Position numbers and translations under genes: made by a program. Positions 8,277 through 15,944 of a stretch of DNA of 35,725 bases are shown one piece after another. Below the pieces are notes generated by a model. It did not search any database, had not been told where the DNA came from, and saw nothing but the letters and a program-made list of their open reading frames with translations. Positions within the stretch are counted from its first letter, which is position 1. The number at the start of each line of letters is the position of its first letter. Origin of the DNA: Nitrososphaeria archaeon (GTDB lineage: Archaea > Thermoproteota > Nitrososphaeria > JACIWG01); contig JAOAKB010000006.1 of the NCBI GenBank assembly GCA_026413865.1, forward strand, positions 1 through 35,725, written 5' to 3'.

Positions 8277-9169
8277 ACGACTTCACCAGGTCTTAGTCCT
8301 CTTATTCTCCCACTGTTTCCGAATATTCTTAATGCACTTTCTTCTGAAGCTGCAGCATTCAACTTTTCTCCCTCATAAATTAGTAGTGGTCTTAGTCCAA
8401 GCTTGTCCCTTACCATACCCACTGAATCTGATGTTGAAATTATATATGAAAATGGGCCATCTAATTCTTTTACTGAAGTTTTTAAAGTTTCTTGCAAGCT
8501 TAATCCTTTTTTCAGCATTTCAACAACATAGTGTACTATAAGTTCTGAATCGTTTTCTGTCTCAAATGTTGCTCCCTCTCTTTCAAGTTTTTCTCTGACC
8601 TTCCAATAGTTTGTTATTTGGCCATTGTGTACTAATGCTATGTCAGGATATTTTAGAGACTGAAATGGATGTGCATGGAATATGTCTACGCCACTTTCTG
8701 TAGAAAACCTTACATGCCCTAACCCATGTGTACCATGCATTTCTGAAATTCTAAAGTTTCTTTCCAATTCTTCGGCAACTCCTATATCTTTTATTATCTC
8801 CATCTTTTTCCCTATGCTTATCACTTTCGCCAAGCCTGTAGAATTTACTTTCTCAACAATATCCTTTAACCTATCTTCTGAAGTTCTTACAATATATTTG
8901 TCGAATCCAAATCCTCTTAATGTGTTTATTTTTATGCTTCTAATGTCTGCTCCAGCTGTAGCAAGGGCTGTAGAAATCTTACTTAAGGCTCCAACAACAT
9001 CCTTTGTAAAAACTTTGATAATATATTCATCCCATTGTACACTTTCTCTACCATATATTGCTACTCCAGCAGAATCTTTTCCTCTATGCTGAAGATTTTG
9101 CATCATTATAATCAAATATCTTCCAACAGGTCCTTCTTCGTCAAGGAAGATACATGCTATGCCACAGAT
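8258..9169 (-). CDS. gltB1: Glutamate synthase glutaminase (GATase II) subunit with ACT-like insertion and ATC start
   Basis: This class II glutamine amidotransferase releases ammonia for the synthase next door. Motifs are CGIA (nucleophile Cys), QHRGKDSAG, GHVRFST, HPF, LVHNGQI, TENDSE, ELDGPFSY and DKLGLRPL. The catalytic Cys (codon 9166-9164) must sit at the N-terminus. In this frame the codon before it is ATC, then AAA, TGT, GGA, GGT and a TGA stop. No ATG, GTG or TTG exists upstream, and the first ordinary start (TTG at 9115) would discard the Cys. A GAGGTGG Shine-Dalgarno at 9183-9177 lies 7 bases before the ATC, so I propose ATC initiation (303 residues). A one-base error turning ATG-AAA into ATG-T-AAA is the main alternative. 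Residues about 48-119 look like an inserted ACT domain. It lies in the glnA operon. Confidence 0.85.
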   Translation of the reverse strand: MCGIACIFLDEEGPVGRYLIIMMQNLQHRGKDSAGVAIYGRESVQWDEYIIKVFTKDVVGALSKISTALATAGADIRSIKINTLRGFGFDKYIVRTSEDRLKDIVEKVNSTGLAKVISIGKKMEIIKDIGVAEELERNFRISEMHGTHGLGHVRFSTESGVDIFHAHPFQSLKYPDIALVHNGQITNYWKVREKLEREGATFETENDSELIVHYVVEMLKKGLSLQETLKTSVKELDGPFSYIISTSDSVGMVRDKLGLRPLLIYEGEKLNAAASEESALRIFGNSGRIRGLRPGEVVCWKKN

Positions 9170-9176
9170 TTTACAT

Positions 9177-9183
9177 CCACCTC
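9177..9183 (-). promoter_or_regulatory. Shine-Dalgarno ahead of the unusual GATase start
   Basis: GAGGTGG on the minus strand lies between the glnA stop and the GATase frame. It is 7 bases from the ATC that precedes the catalytic Cys. It directly abuts an ATG-TAA (9176-9171), which is both too close and immediately terminated, so that ATG cannot be the start. Confidence 0.6.
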
Positions 9184-9187
9184 ATCC

Positions 9188-10549
9188 TTACAATCTTCTT
9201 ATGTATCTTTCAATCTCCCAATCAGTGACTTGAGTTCTATATAAGTCCCACTCTCTTCTTTTAATATGCAGATAATTATGGAAAAGGGTTTCACCCAAAG
9301 CCTCTTTCATGAAATCACTGTTCTCCATTAAATCAAGTGCTTCCTTCAACGACTCTGGCAGTGATACAATGTTTCTTGCTTTTCTTTCTTCATAACTTAG
9401 CTTGTAGACATTAAGTTCTGTCGGTTCTCCTGGATCCATTTTTTTCTTTACTCCTTCAAGTCCAGCTAAACAAAGGACTGCGAACTGAATGTATGGGTTT
9501 CCAGCAGGGTCTGGGCATCTTATCTCACATCTTGCAGCATTCTTTCTTCCACCAAAGTTTGGCACTCTTATTAATGGTGACCTGTTTTTGAAGGCCCAGG
9601 CAACGTAAACTGGCGCCTCATATCCTGGAACCAGTCTTTTGTAAGAGTTTGGCCATGAAGCTAGGACTGCACACATTTCTCTTCCAAAATGAAGTTGTCC
9701 TCCTATAAAGTATCTTGCTGTATCTGATAGAAAGTCTGTTGAAGGGTCTTCTGAATAAAAAAGGTTTTCCGTTCTATCTATATTCCATAAACTTTGGTGC
9801 ACATGCATTCCTGAACCGTTGACACCATAGAATGGTTTCGGCATATATGTTGCTATATAACCGTTTTTTGCTGCAACAATTTTTGTAACCATCTTCATTG
9901 TTATTGTCCTGTCAGCGGTTTCGAGTGCCTCGTCAAATTTAAAGTCTATCTCATTTTGTCCAAGTGCAACCTCATGGTGTGCTATCTCTATTTCTATACC
10001 GAAGCATTCCGCCATGTCTGCTATTTCACGCCTAATCCAATCTGTTAGATCGCCTGGATGATAGTCAAAGTATCCTGCCATATCAATGGGCTTAGGTTTA
10101 CCTTCATCACTCTCTTTTAGCAGAAAGAATTCGAGCTCAGGTGCGCACATATACTTCATGCCATATTCTTCGCATTTTTTTAACGCTCTTTCTAGAACAT
10201 ATCTTGGGTCTCCCTCAAATCTTTTATCTTCTGGTGTGTAAACGTCACAGATCATTCTACCTGACGCTTTTTCTTGGGGCCTCCATGGTATTTCTGAAAA
10301 TGTTGATGGGTCTGGATACAGTACCATATCTGATTCTTCTATTGGCCTAAATCCTGTTATAGACGAACCGTCAAATGATTGACCATGTTCAAGTATACTT
10401 TCTATGTTTTTTGAATTGACTTGAAGACTTTTAAGTATTCCGTTGATGTCAGTGAATTGAAGTTTTATAAACTTGATGTTTTTGTCTCTTACTTCTTGCA
10501 CAACCTCTGTAACTTTTTCTTTCCATACTGGATCTTTAAAGTGACGCAT
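9188..10549 (-). CDS. glnA: Glutamine synthetase type I
   Basis: This dodecameric enzyme joins ammonia and glutamate using ATP. The product has about 453 residues, normal for the family. Motifs are KLQFTDINGILKS (beta-grasp domain), FDGSSITGF, the metal-binding APELEFFL, NGSGMHVHQSL, KRLVPGYEAPV, NRSPLIRVP and ARCEIRCPDP. The tail has NVYKL, with a Tyr near where bacterial enzymes are adenylylated, but no adenylyltransferase is present here. The start is uncertain: ATG at 10549 gives the usual N-terminus. In-frame GTG at 10561 and TTG at 10582 would add 4 and 11 residues; the TTG overlaps a GGAGGT site (10580-10575) and is unlikely. The gene heads an operon with the two glutamate synthase genes, 18 bases before the proposed GATase start. 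A TATA box lies at about 10592-10600. Confidence 0.95.
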   Translation of the reverse strand: MRHFKDPVWKEKVTEVVQEVRDKNIKFIKLQFTDINGILKSLQVNSKNIESILEHGQSFDGSSITGFRPIEESDMVLYPDPSTFSEIPWRPQEKASGRMICDVYTPEDKRFEGDPRYVLERALKKCEEYGMKYMCAPELEFFLLKESDEGKPKPIDMAGYFDYHPGDLTDWIRREIADMAECFGIEIEIAHHEVALGQNEIDFKFDEALETADRTITMKMVTKIVAAKNGYIATYMPKPFYGVNGSGMHVHQSLWNIDRTENLFYSEDPSTDFLSDTARYFIGGQLHFGREMCAVLASWPNSYKRLVPGYEAPVYVAWAFKNRSPLIRVPNFGGRKNAARCEIRCPDPAGNPYIQFAVLCLAGLEGVKKKMDPGEPTELNVYKLSYEERKARNIVSLPESLKEALDLMENSDFMKEALGETLFHNYLHIKRREWDLYRTQVTDWEIERYIRRL

Positions 10550-10574
10550 ACAACTCGCCACTATATGGGCTAAT

Positions 10575-10600
10575 ACCTCCAATATTATATCTTATAAAGT
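10575..10600 (-). promoter_or_regulatory. glnA promoter region: TATA box and GGAGGT
   Basis: On the minus strand CTTTATAAG (10599-10591) is a good archaeal TATA box. Transcription is expected near 10570-10575, only 10-25 bases ahead of the candidate GTG (10561) and ATG (10549) starts. GGAGGT at 10580-10575 would lie at the very 5' end of the message or just outside it. Confidence 0.5.
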
Positions 10601-11009
10601 TTTTGATGCACATAATATTATAATTTTTACAAAAATTTTTTTTATTATCAAAAAATTATAAAAAAATGATATTTTTTGAAAAACTAGCCCAATATACTTG
10701 CTGGGTACCTAATATAAACTTTTGTGCTGAATCACTTGCATACTGCCATTAAAATATCTCTTAATTTTTATTGTTTAAGCATTTTGCCAATTGAAAAAGG
10801 GTGAGTTATAATTAGGCTACTCCTACACTCTTGAGAAAGTGAAGGGTGAACACGGCTATTGGACCTTTTTCTGATTAACATAGTTTGAAGGTTGAAGGGA
10901 TGTTCTTTGGTTCTCTCTATAAGTTTGTTTCAAAATTTTGCCTCTGAACATTAGAGGTAAAAAGAATAGTTCATCAAATACACATGTAAATTAGACATAC
11001 TTTCGAAGA
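10601..11009. other. Long gene-free stretch between TldE stop and glnA promoter
   Basis: No reading frame of useful length exists on either strand. The part nearest glnA (about 10610-10680) is almost pure A/T with runs of A and T, possibly curved DNA or an activator region. The remainder (about 10690-10990) is less AT-rich and contains a strong hairpin at 10936-10962 and a weaker one around 10822-10845. It does not resemble SRP RNA, RNase P RNA or a tRNA. It could hold a small RNA, a terminator for the TldD/TldE operon, or the remains of a decayed gene. Confidence 0.5.
10936..10962. terminator. 10-bp stem hairpin in the glnA-tldE intergenic region
   Basis: Arm TTTTGCCTCT (10936-10945) pairs with arm AGAGGTAAAA (10953-10962) over ten positions, with one G-T pair, around the 7-base loop GAACATT. 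On the minus strand the structure lies about 48 bases past the TldE stop and its 3' arm ends in AAAA rather than T. It is therefore not a textbook U-tract terminator. It may instead belong to a small structured RNA. Confidence 0.4.
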
Positions 11010-12347
11010 CTAAAGTTGTGCCTTAGTTATCCTTGTTTTTTCAACCAATATTGTTGGTGTGTATACTGGTATTTCTACTTCCCACCATTTTATCCATTTT
11101 CTATCCTTGCCTATAGCCTTTATATTTAAAAGTTGTCTTGGTATATTATCGCTGATTCTTGTCCCATTTATCGCATACTTTATACTCCCATTTTCTATAA
11201 GGAATGTTGCATCTCTTGGTATAGTGGAATATTCTCCCATCATATAATTTTGATACCTTGTATACCAATTGTTTGTAACATATATTGCTCTTCTACATTC
11301 TCTAATCATTTCCTCTACGCTCATGTCTCCAGCGCTAACGACAATATTCCATGGATGTGGTGCAATTATTCCCGCATTTCCTGTACTGTTGGTCCCATAT
11401 TTTTTTGCTGTTGTCGTATTATGAAGATATGTTTTTAGAAAGCCATTTTCAATGATAGTGTTCTTTTGTGTTGGAATTCCTTCGTCATCAAATTTTCTAC
11501 CACCGAATCCTCCCTCTATTGTTCCATAGTCTTCGACTGTTAGGCTTTCAACTGCAACCTTTTTTCCTAGACAGTCTTTGAAGAATGATGTTCCTGTGTC
11601 AATTCTAAAGGCTGAAGCTGAAATTCCAATCATTTGAAATATGTCCGCTGCAACTGTAGGACTAATTATGAGATCATATTCTCCTTCACTCCAATGTCCT
11701 ACTTTCTTTGACTCTCTTGAAAACATTCCAGCAGTCTTTCCAGCCTCTTCGGGATAAAATTTTGAAAGGTATGTTGAACATGATAGTCCATGCCCACTTG
11801 AGTTTGTTTCAGAAAATGCTCTTATGTTTGCACTCATGTAGCTTACTCTATCCTCTTCTTCTATCCCTCCAGTCGTCCTTATTTTACACATTTCTACATT
11901 CGCTGAAATTGTTCCTGAAACCCTTTTCGCTCCCTCTGCCAATGCCGCATTTATTGCACGTTCACAGCAGTCCACTATTCCTTCACCAAGTTTCTCAATT
12001 TTGTCATCATAATCATTTTTTCCTAAATACTTGAAACTATTTTTTGGTAATGGAACAGTATCTGAACTTTTTTCAATAAACTGCATGCTCGAAAATAGTC
12101 TTCCAACAAATTTATCTAGTTCATCTTTTCCAACAGAATATGTTGAGCCAACAACTTTTTTACCATCCTTTATCATATAAAGGAAGACAGCTGCCTCATT
12201 TAATGTGTCTATGACGGTAATTGAATTGTTGCTGAATCTGGCCATATTTTCTATACCATATACTGCAATAACAGATGCATCATCAACTTTCAACTCTAAA
12301 GCCTTCTTGAATACATTGTTGACAATTTCATCTAAAATCTCTTTCAT
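11010..12347 (-). CDS. tldE: TldE/PmbA-type subunit of the TldD/TldE metalloprotease
   Basis: This is a 445-residue member of the TldD/PmbA family. Family marks include the strand-rich N-terminal half and the C-terminal half with ISPTVAADIF, FRIDTGTSFF, EDYGTIEGGFGGRKFDDEGIPTQK, FLKTYLHNTTTAKKYG and a serine/asparagine-rich NSTGNAG segment. It lacks the HExxxH zinc motif, as expected for TldE, the partner that helps bind unfolded peptide while TldD carries the zinc. The start overlaps the tldD stop by four bases (ATGA type), so the pair is translationally coupled and likely forms the heterodimer. In bacteria TldD/TldE trims microcin B17 and antitoxin CcdA; archaeal substrates are not known to me. 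No precursor-peptide gene is evident nearby. Confidence 0.87.
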   Translation of the reverse strand: MKEILDEIVNNVFKKALELKVDDASVIAVYGIENMARFSNNSITVIDTLNEAAVFLYMIKDGKKVVGSTYSVGKDELDKFVGRLFSSMQFIEKSSDTVPLPKNSFKYLGKNDYDDKIEKLGEGIVDCCERAINAALAEGAKRVSGTISANVEMCKIRTTGGIEEEDRVSYMSANIRAFSETNSSGHGLSCSTYLSKFYPEEAGKTAGMFSRESKKVGHWSEGEYDLIISPTVAADIFQMIGISASAFRIDTGTSFFKDCLGKKVAVESLTVEDYGTIEGGFGGRKFDDEGIPTQKNTIIENGFLKTYLHNTTTAKKYGTNSTGNAGIIAPHPWNIVVSAGDMSVEEMIRECRRAIYVTNNWYTRYQNYMMGEYSTIPRDATFLIENGSIKYAINGTRISDNIPRQLLNIKAIGKDRKWIKWWEVEIPVYTPTILVEKTRITKAQL

Positions 12348-13780
12348 CTTGTTTTCACCTCCAAGTTTCTAAATCTGAGATAAGGTCCTCCAGCCCAAAC
12401 CGGTGCTCCCTGCATAGGGTCACCTTTACCACATGTTGCAGCCCAAAATTGTATTTCTTTTCCTCTTGCATCAAGGCTTGACCACAACCTTTCTGTTGTA
12501 ACTTCAATAACAGGATTTATTAGTGGATGCTTTATTTCCCCATTTTCTATAAGATATGTTTCGTGTCCCACGTATCTTTGATTCCATCTAATATCATCAA
12601 TATTCCATTCCATAAAAGAGTTTACAAAGATACCTTTCTTAACATCCTTTATCAATTCTTCAAAAGTATAGTCTCCTGGCTCAACATACGTGTTTGCCAT
12701 TCTAACTATTGGTTCTCTATCAAACTTATTTGCTCTAGCAGCCCCATTACTTTTCGTCTTAAACTCTCTTGCAGTAGCCCTGTTGTGTAAAAGCTCGTTT
12801 ACAACACCATTTACGACAAGTTTCCTTCTTCTTGCAGGAACTCCTTCGTCATCATATAAGTAAAATCCGTATGAGTTTGGGATTGTTGGATCATCGGAAA
12901 TGTTTGCTTCCTCACTGCCTATTCTTCTTCCCATATCAGTTGGCTTAAGATATGATTCACCAGCCTGCGCACCTTCTCTACCTAATATCCTATCTGCCTC
13001 AAAAGGATGTCCTATGGACTCGTGAACCATTATACCTGTAACCTCTGGACCAGTTATTATATCATATATGCCAGGTACGGTTTTTTGTCCCTTTTCCAAA
13101 ATTTCTTTAATCACTTGAACCTGTTTTCTGAATTTTTCGAATACTTCAAGTTCTGTAATTATTTCCCAGCCGCCACTTCCTCCAAATTCTATCGTCTTCT
13201 GAACACTTTTACCTTCCTTTAATCCTGTAAGAAAGCCTCCAATATATAATCTGGGAACATAGCCTTCAATAAATGTTCCTTGAGAGTTAGTAAAAAGCTT
13301 TTTTTCAGCTGAGATTTCTAGCTCCAGAAACCTCATTGGAATATAATCTTTTTCTTCCAAAACTATATTATCTAACTCTCTCAGCATCTTTATTAACTCT
13401 TCAAAGCTTTTGTCCATAAGTTTTTGATGCTCTACTGCAGCCCATTTCTTTTTAATTCTCTTTTCCCTGCTAAATTTAATCTTATTTCTGGTAAGGTTTG
13501 AAGCATTCTTCCCCTTCTTCAGAGTCTCTTCAATAACCTTTTTAGCGTTCTCTCTATCTATAATGTTTGTTGCCGAAAATACTAGGGTACCATCAAATAA
13601 TGCTCTTACACCTAGACCATAGGATGATGTGACAATAGCTGGCTCTAGTTGACCATTTTTTAGTATACATCCAATCTCTTCACGAGTATGAAGTCTTGCC
13701 TCTACATACTCTGCTCCAGTCTCTTCTATTTCTCTAACAATATAAAATGGTATTTCTAAATCTAAATTTTTTCCACTCAC
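12344..13780 (-). CDS. tldD: TldD zinc metalloprotease subunit
   Basis: This 478-residue catalytic subunit has the zinc motif H253-E254-S-I-G-H258 followed by PFEADR, and a conserved C-terminal cysteine, C450, in the segment TCGKGDPMQG that should supply the third zinc ligand. Other family segments are LYDDEGVPARR, LHNRATAREF and MANTYVEPGD. The GTG start at 13780 sits about 25-30 bases from an AT-rich TATA-like element (about 13800-13810), so a leaderless message is plausible. It is followed by tldE with a 4-bp overlap, and is divergent from the RNase J-like gene across 81 bp. The enzyme processively degrades unstructured peptides. All expected metal ligands are present, so it should be active. 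Confidence 0.9.
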   Translation of the reverse strand: MSGKNLDLEIPFYIVREIEETGAEYVEARLHTREEIGCILKNGQLEPAIVTSSYGLGVRALFDGTLVFSATNIIDRENAKKVIEETLKKGKNASNLTRNKIKFSREKRIKKKWAAVEHQKLMDKSFEELIKMLRELDNIVLEEKDYIPMRFLELEISAEKKLFTNSQGTFIEGYVPRLYIGGFLTGLKEGKSVQKTIEFGGSGGWEIITELEVFEKFRKQVQVIKEILEKGQKTVPGIYDIITGPEVTGIMVHESIGHPFEADRILGREGAQAGESYLKPTDMGRRIGSEEANISDDPTIPNSYGFYLYDDEGVPARRRKLVVNGVVNELLHNRATAREFKTKSNGAARANKFDREPIVRMANTYVEPGDYTFEELIKDVKKGIFVNSFMEWNIDDIRWNQRYVGHETYLIENGEIKHPLINPVIEVTTERLWSSLDARGKEIQFWAATCGKGDPMQGAPVWAGGPYLRFRNLEVKTR

Positions 13781-13861
13781 AACAATCTTATAAAAGAAAT
13801 TTTATATTAATCTTTCTCAAAAAATATAATAGTAAGTTTTGAGTAAGATAATTGTACGATA

Positions 13862-15400
13862 TTGTCCTCCAACATTTTCTTAACATCATATGGTGGTGTT
13901 AATAGAATAGGTGGAAACGTTTTCCTTATAGAAGATGGTTCATCAAAAATCTTCTTAGATTTTGGACAAGATTTTGGAAAATATAAGTTATACTATGATT
14001 TTCCATTAAATACTCCAAAGACTACACAAGAACTGTTAATTACAGGCATATTGCCGAGTATAAGCTCACATGAAGGGCGACAATTTTTTGAATATTGTGA
14101 AATAGAAAAAGGTGAAGACAAGAATAGAGGGTGGACAATAATCGAAAACCAGCCCAAGGAGCATTTCTCTGTAATAATATCACATGCGCATTTGGATCAT
14201 ATAGGTCACTCTATCTTTCTCCCATCCTCTGTGCCGATATATTTAAGCACATTTTCTAAAATATCTTTTTTAACATTCTTTCTATCTCATATTTTTATAA
14301 GTAAGAGAAGTTCTTTAATTGATAAGCTTGCAATATCTTATGAATCAAAAGAGAGGATAAAAAGTTTGGAAAGGCTTGAATTCGATGTCTTTAGAAACAA
14401 CTATACTATATTTAGGAACAATATTCCATTTAAAGCCTATGATATGCTGGTTGAACCTTATGCAGTGGACCATTCTATACCTGGTGCCTTCGGCTTTCTA
14501 ATTAGAACAGGCAATCATATGATAGCGTATAGTGGTGATTTTAGAATGCATGGTATAGTAAAAGATTTTTCTAGCAAATTTATTGAAAAGCTTTCAAGTG
14601 AAAGATTAGACTATTTTCTGTGCGAGGGAACAAATTTGGGGTTAAATCCTATAAGAAGTGAAGAGGAAGTTGTATTTTCTACTGAGTCTGTTTTAAAAAA
14701 ATTTTTTGACCATGGTGGTGAGCATGCGCTTGTCATCTTATCACAGACAAACATTGACAGAATAAGTGAAATGTATGGTATTGCAAGAAGATTGGGCTTA
14801 AACTTCTATATTTCTGGAGCAATCTTTCTATTGTTATACTATATTTTAACAAGCGAGCTTAAGGAGAGGATTAAATCTCCTCTACCAGCTATTGTTAAAG
14901 ACTCTAGAATTGATAGGAAAGTTCAAGAGTTTTGGCCTGGTTCGAGTGAAGTAAGCTCTTTTGGTGTGCTAGCCAACGATAGCCAAAAATTGATAAAGTT
15001 GGTTGAAAAATTATCTCTTAATCTCGCTGACGAAAACGATTTTTCTACTGTTCCAACAAAATCCTTAATTCTTTTAAATAGCTTGTCTCCGATCTTCAGT
15101 AAAAGGTTTGTGAAGAATAGTCTGTTTATAGTGAGTACAACTGAGCATGAAGATGAAGAAGAAATGTATGATTTAAATCGTTTCGTTAACCAAGCAATGC
15201 TTCTAGGAATTCCACTACTAAGAATACATTCATCTGGTCATATTAGTGTAATCGAATTGATTGAAATTATTAAAAGGGTTAAACCAAAAAATTTGATTCC
15301 AATACACACATTATATCCAAACTTTTTCAAATCCTATTTTGAAAGAATTTTGGACATAAATGTGATATTGCCTAAAGAAGGTTATCCTATAAAGCTCTAA
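13862..15400 (+). CDS. RNase J-like metallo-beta-lactamase/beta-CASP nuclease
   Basis: This 512-residue predicted RNA- or DNA-processing hydrolase has MBL motifs in order: GGVNRIGGNVFLIED with DFGQDFG (motif 1), H108-A-H110-L-D112-H113-x-x-H116 (motif 2), the DHSIPGAFG histidine H204 (motif 3) and YSGDFRMH with D226 (motif 4). A beta-CASP section follows, with LSQTNIDRI, then SSGH and PIHT near the C-terminus, which match beta-CASP His motifs. Two metal ions should be bound. It is longer than common archaeal RNase J, with an insertion of about 50 residues between motifs 1 and 2, and no KH domain as in the archaeal CPSF type. The start is TTG. Family assignment is firm; exonuclease against RNA is likely but not proven. 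Confidence 0.85.
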   Translation: MSSNIFLTSYGGVNRIGGNVFLIEDGSSKIFLDFGQDFGKYKLYYDFPLNTPKTTQELLITGILPSISSHEGRQFFEYCEIEKGEDKNRGWTIIENQPKEHFSVIISHAHLDHIGHSIFLPSSVPIYLSTFSKISFLTFFLSHIFISKRSSLIDKLAISYESKERIKSLERLEFDVFRNNYTIFRNNIPFKAYDMLVEPYAVDHSIPGAFGFLIRTGNHMIAYSGDFRMHGIVKDFSSKFIEKLSSERLDYFLCEGTNLGLNPIRSEEEVVFSTESVLKKFFDHGGEHALVILSQTNIDRISEMYGIARRLGLNFYISGAIFLLLYYILTSELKERIKSPLPAIVKDSRIDRKVQEFWPGSSEVSSFGVLANDSQKLIKLVEKLSLNLADENDFSTVPTKSLILLNSLSPIFSKRFVKNSLFIVSTTEHEDEEEMYDLNRFVNQAMLLGIPLLRIHSSGHISVIELIEIIKRVKPKNLIPIHTLYPNFFKSYFERILDINVILPKEGYPIKL

Positions 15401-15444
15401 AATTATATAGTATGAACCCCAATTTATATGAGGTGGAAAGACTA

Positions 15445-15567
15445 TTGTCATCTATTAGTGATCCAAACTTCATATATGCTCTTTCTGCGCTTGCGATAGC
15501 ATTTGCCCTACTTGGAATACTGATACTATTGTATGAAACAAAATTCAAGTTCAGGAAATATGTTTAG
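15445..15567 (+). CDS. Tiny single-pass membrane protein
   Basis: This small gene of 40 codons has a TTG start 8 bases after a clear GAGGTGG Shine-Dalgarno at 15430-15436. An in-frame ATG at 15412 would give 51 residues but lacks such a site. The product begins with a short polar segment (SSISDPNF). One hydrophobic helix follows, about 20 residues long and rich in A, L and I, then a positively charged tail (KFKFRKY). That suggests a cytoplasmic C-terminus. It lies 44 bp after the RNase J-like gene and may be co-transcribed. I do not recognise the family. The Shine-Dalgarno plus the clean transmembrane pattern make it likely real. Confidence 0.6.
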   Translation: MSSISDPNFIYALSALAIAFALLGILILLYETKFKFRKYV

Positions 15568-15574
15568 GCTTAGA

Positions 15575-15868
15575 TTAATCTAATTCTATCTTTTCTTTTA
15601 TTACTTCCTTCCTTTTCTTAATATACCATACTTCAGCTTCTGCACCGAATGCTTTAGCCCAACATATTAACTCTTCCCTCTCTTTCTTATTTATTCTCGC
15701 TCTCCCACTTTTAACCTGTATTAGGACTGTCCTACCATCTTTTCCAGCGAATATGTCAACTGGACCATGTGACATAGCACTTCTACTACAAAACCATCCC
15801 TCTTTCCTCAAAATCTCCATAGCCTTATACTCTTTAGCCCTACCCCTATAGTAGGGTGTTGAAACCAT
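15575..15868 (-). CDS. PD-(D/E)XK nuclease, Holliday junction resolvase (Hjc)-like
   Basis: This is a 97-residue protein with the core of the Hjc-like endonuclease fold. E13 lies in the RGRAKEYKAMEIL helix. A GPVDIFAG strand carries D38, and LIQVKSG carries Q51 and K53. Archaeal Hjc normally has E-x-K in the last motif; here it is Q-x-K, a variant known in other nucleases of the superfamily such as Mrr types. The length is shorter than classical Hjc (about 120-140 residues), missing part of the C-terminus. It could be a repair nuclease or a junction resolvase. The gene converges on the tiny membrane protein and is divergent from an orphan at 15945. Confidence 0.72.
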   Translation of the reverse strand: MVSTPYYRGRAKEYKAMEILRKEGWFCSRSAMSHGPVDIFAGKDGRTVLIQVKSGRARINKKEREELICWAKAFGAEAEVWYIKKRKEVIKEKIELD

Positions 15869-15944
15869 TTTCTTCTTTCACTCCACCATATATGTTATTA
15901 AAAATGGTTTTTAAACTAAAACGTTTTAAACTATTGGAGCCACC

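Noticed and set aside
9171-9176. ATG immediately after the Shine-Dalgarno before the GATase gene
   Set aside because: It is followed directly by TAA and is only one base from the Shine-Dalgarno, so it cannot start the GATase unless a base is in error.
10812-10874. Short plus-strand peptide frame (about 20 codons) with protein-like composition in the gene-free stretch
   Set aside because: No start codon with a ribosome site, stops on both sides, and no family match I recognise. It could be a relic of a decayed gene, but the length is within chance.
10601-10990. Possible SRP RNA or RNase P RNA in the glnA-tldE gap
   Set aside because: Stable RNAs in this organism should be GC-rich, as the tRNA is; none of the conserved motifs of these RNAs is visible.
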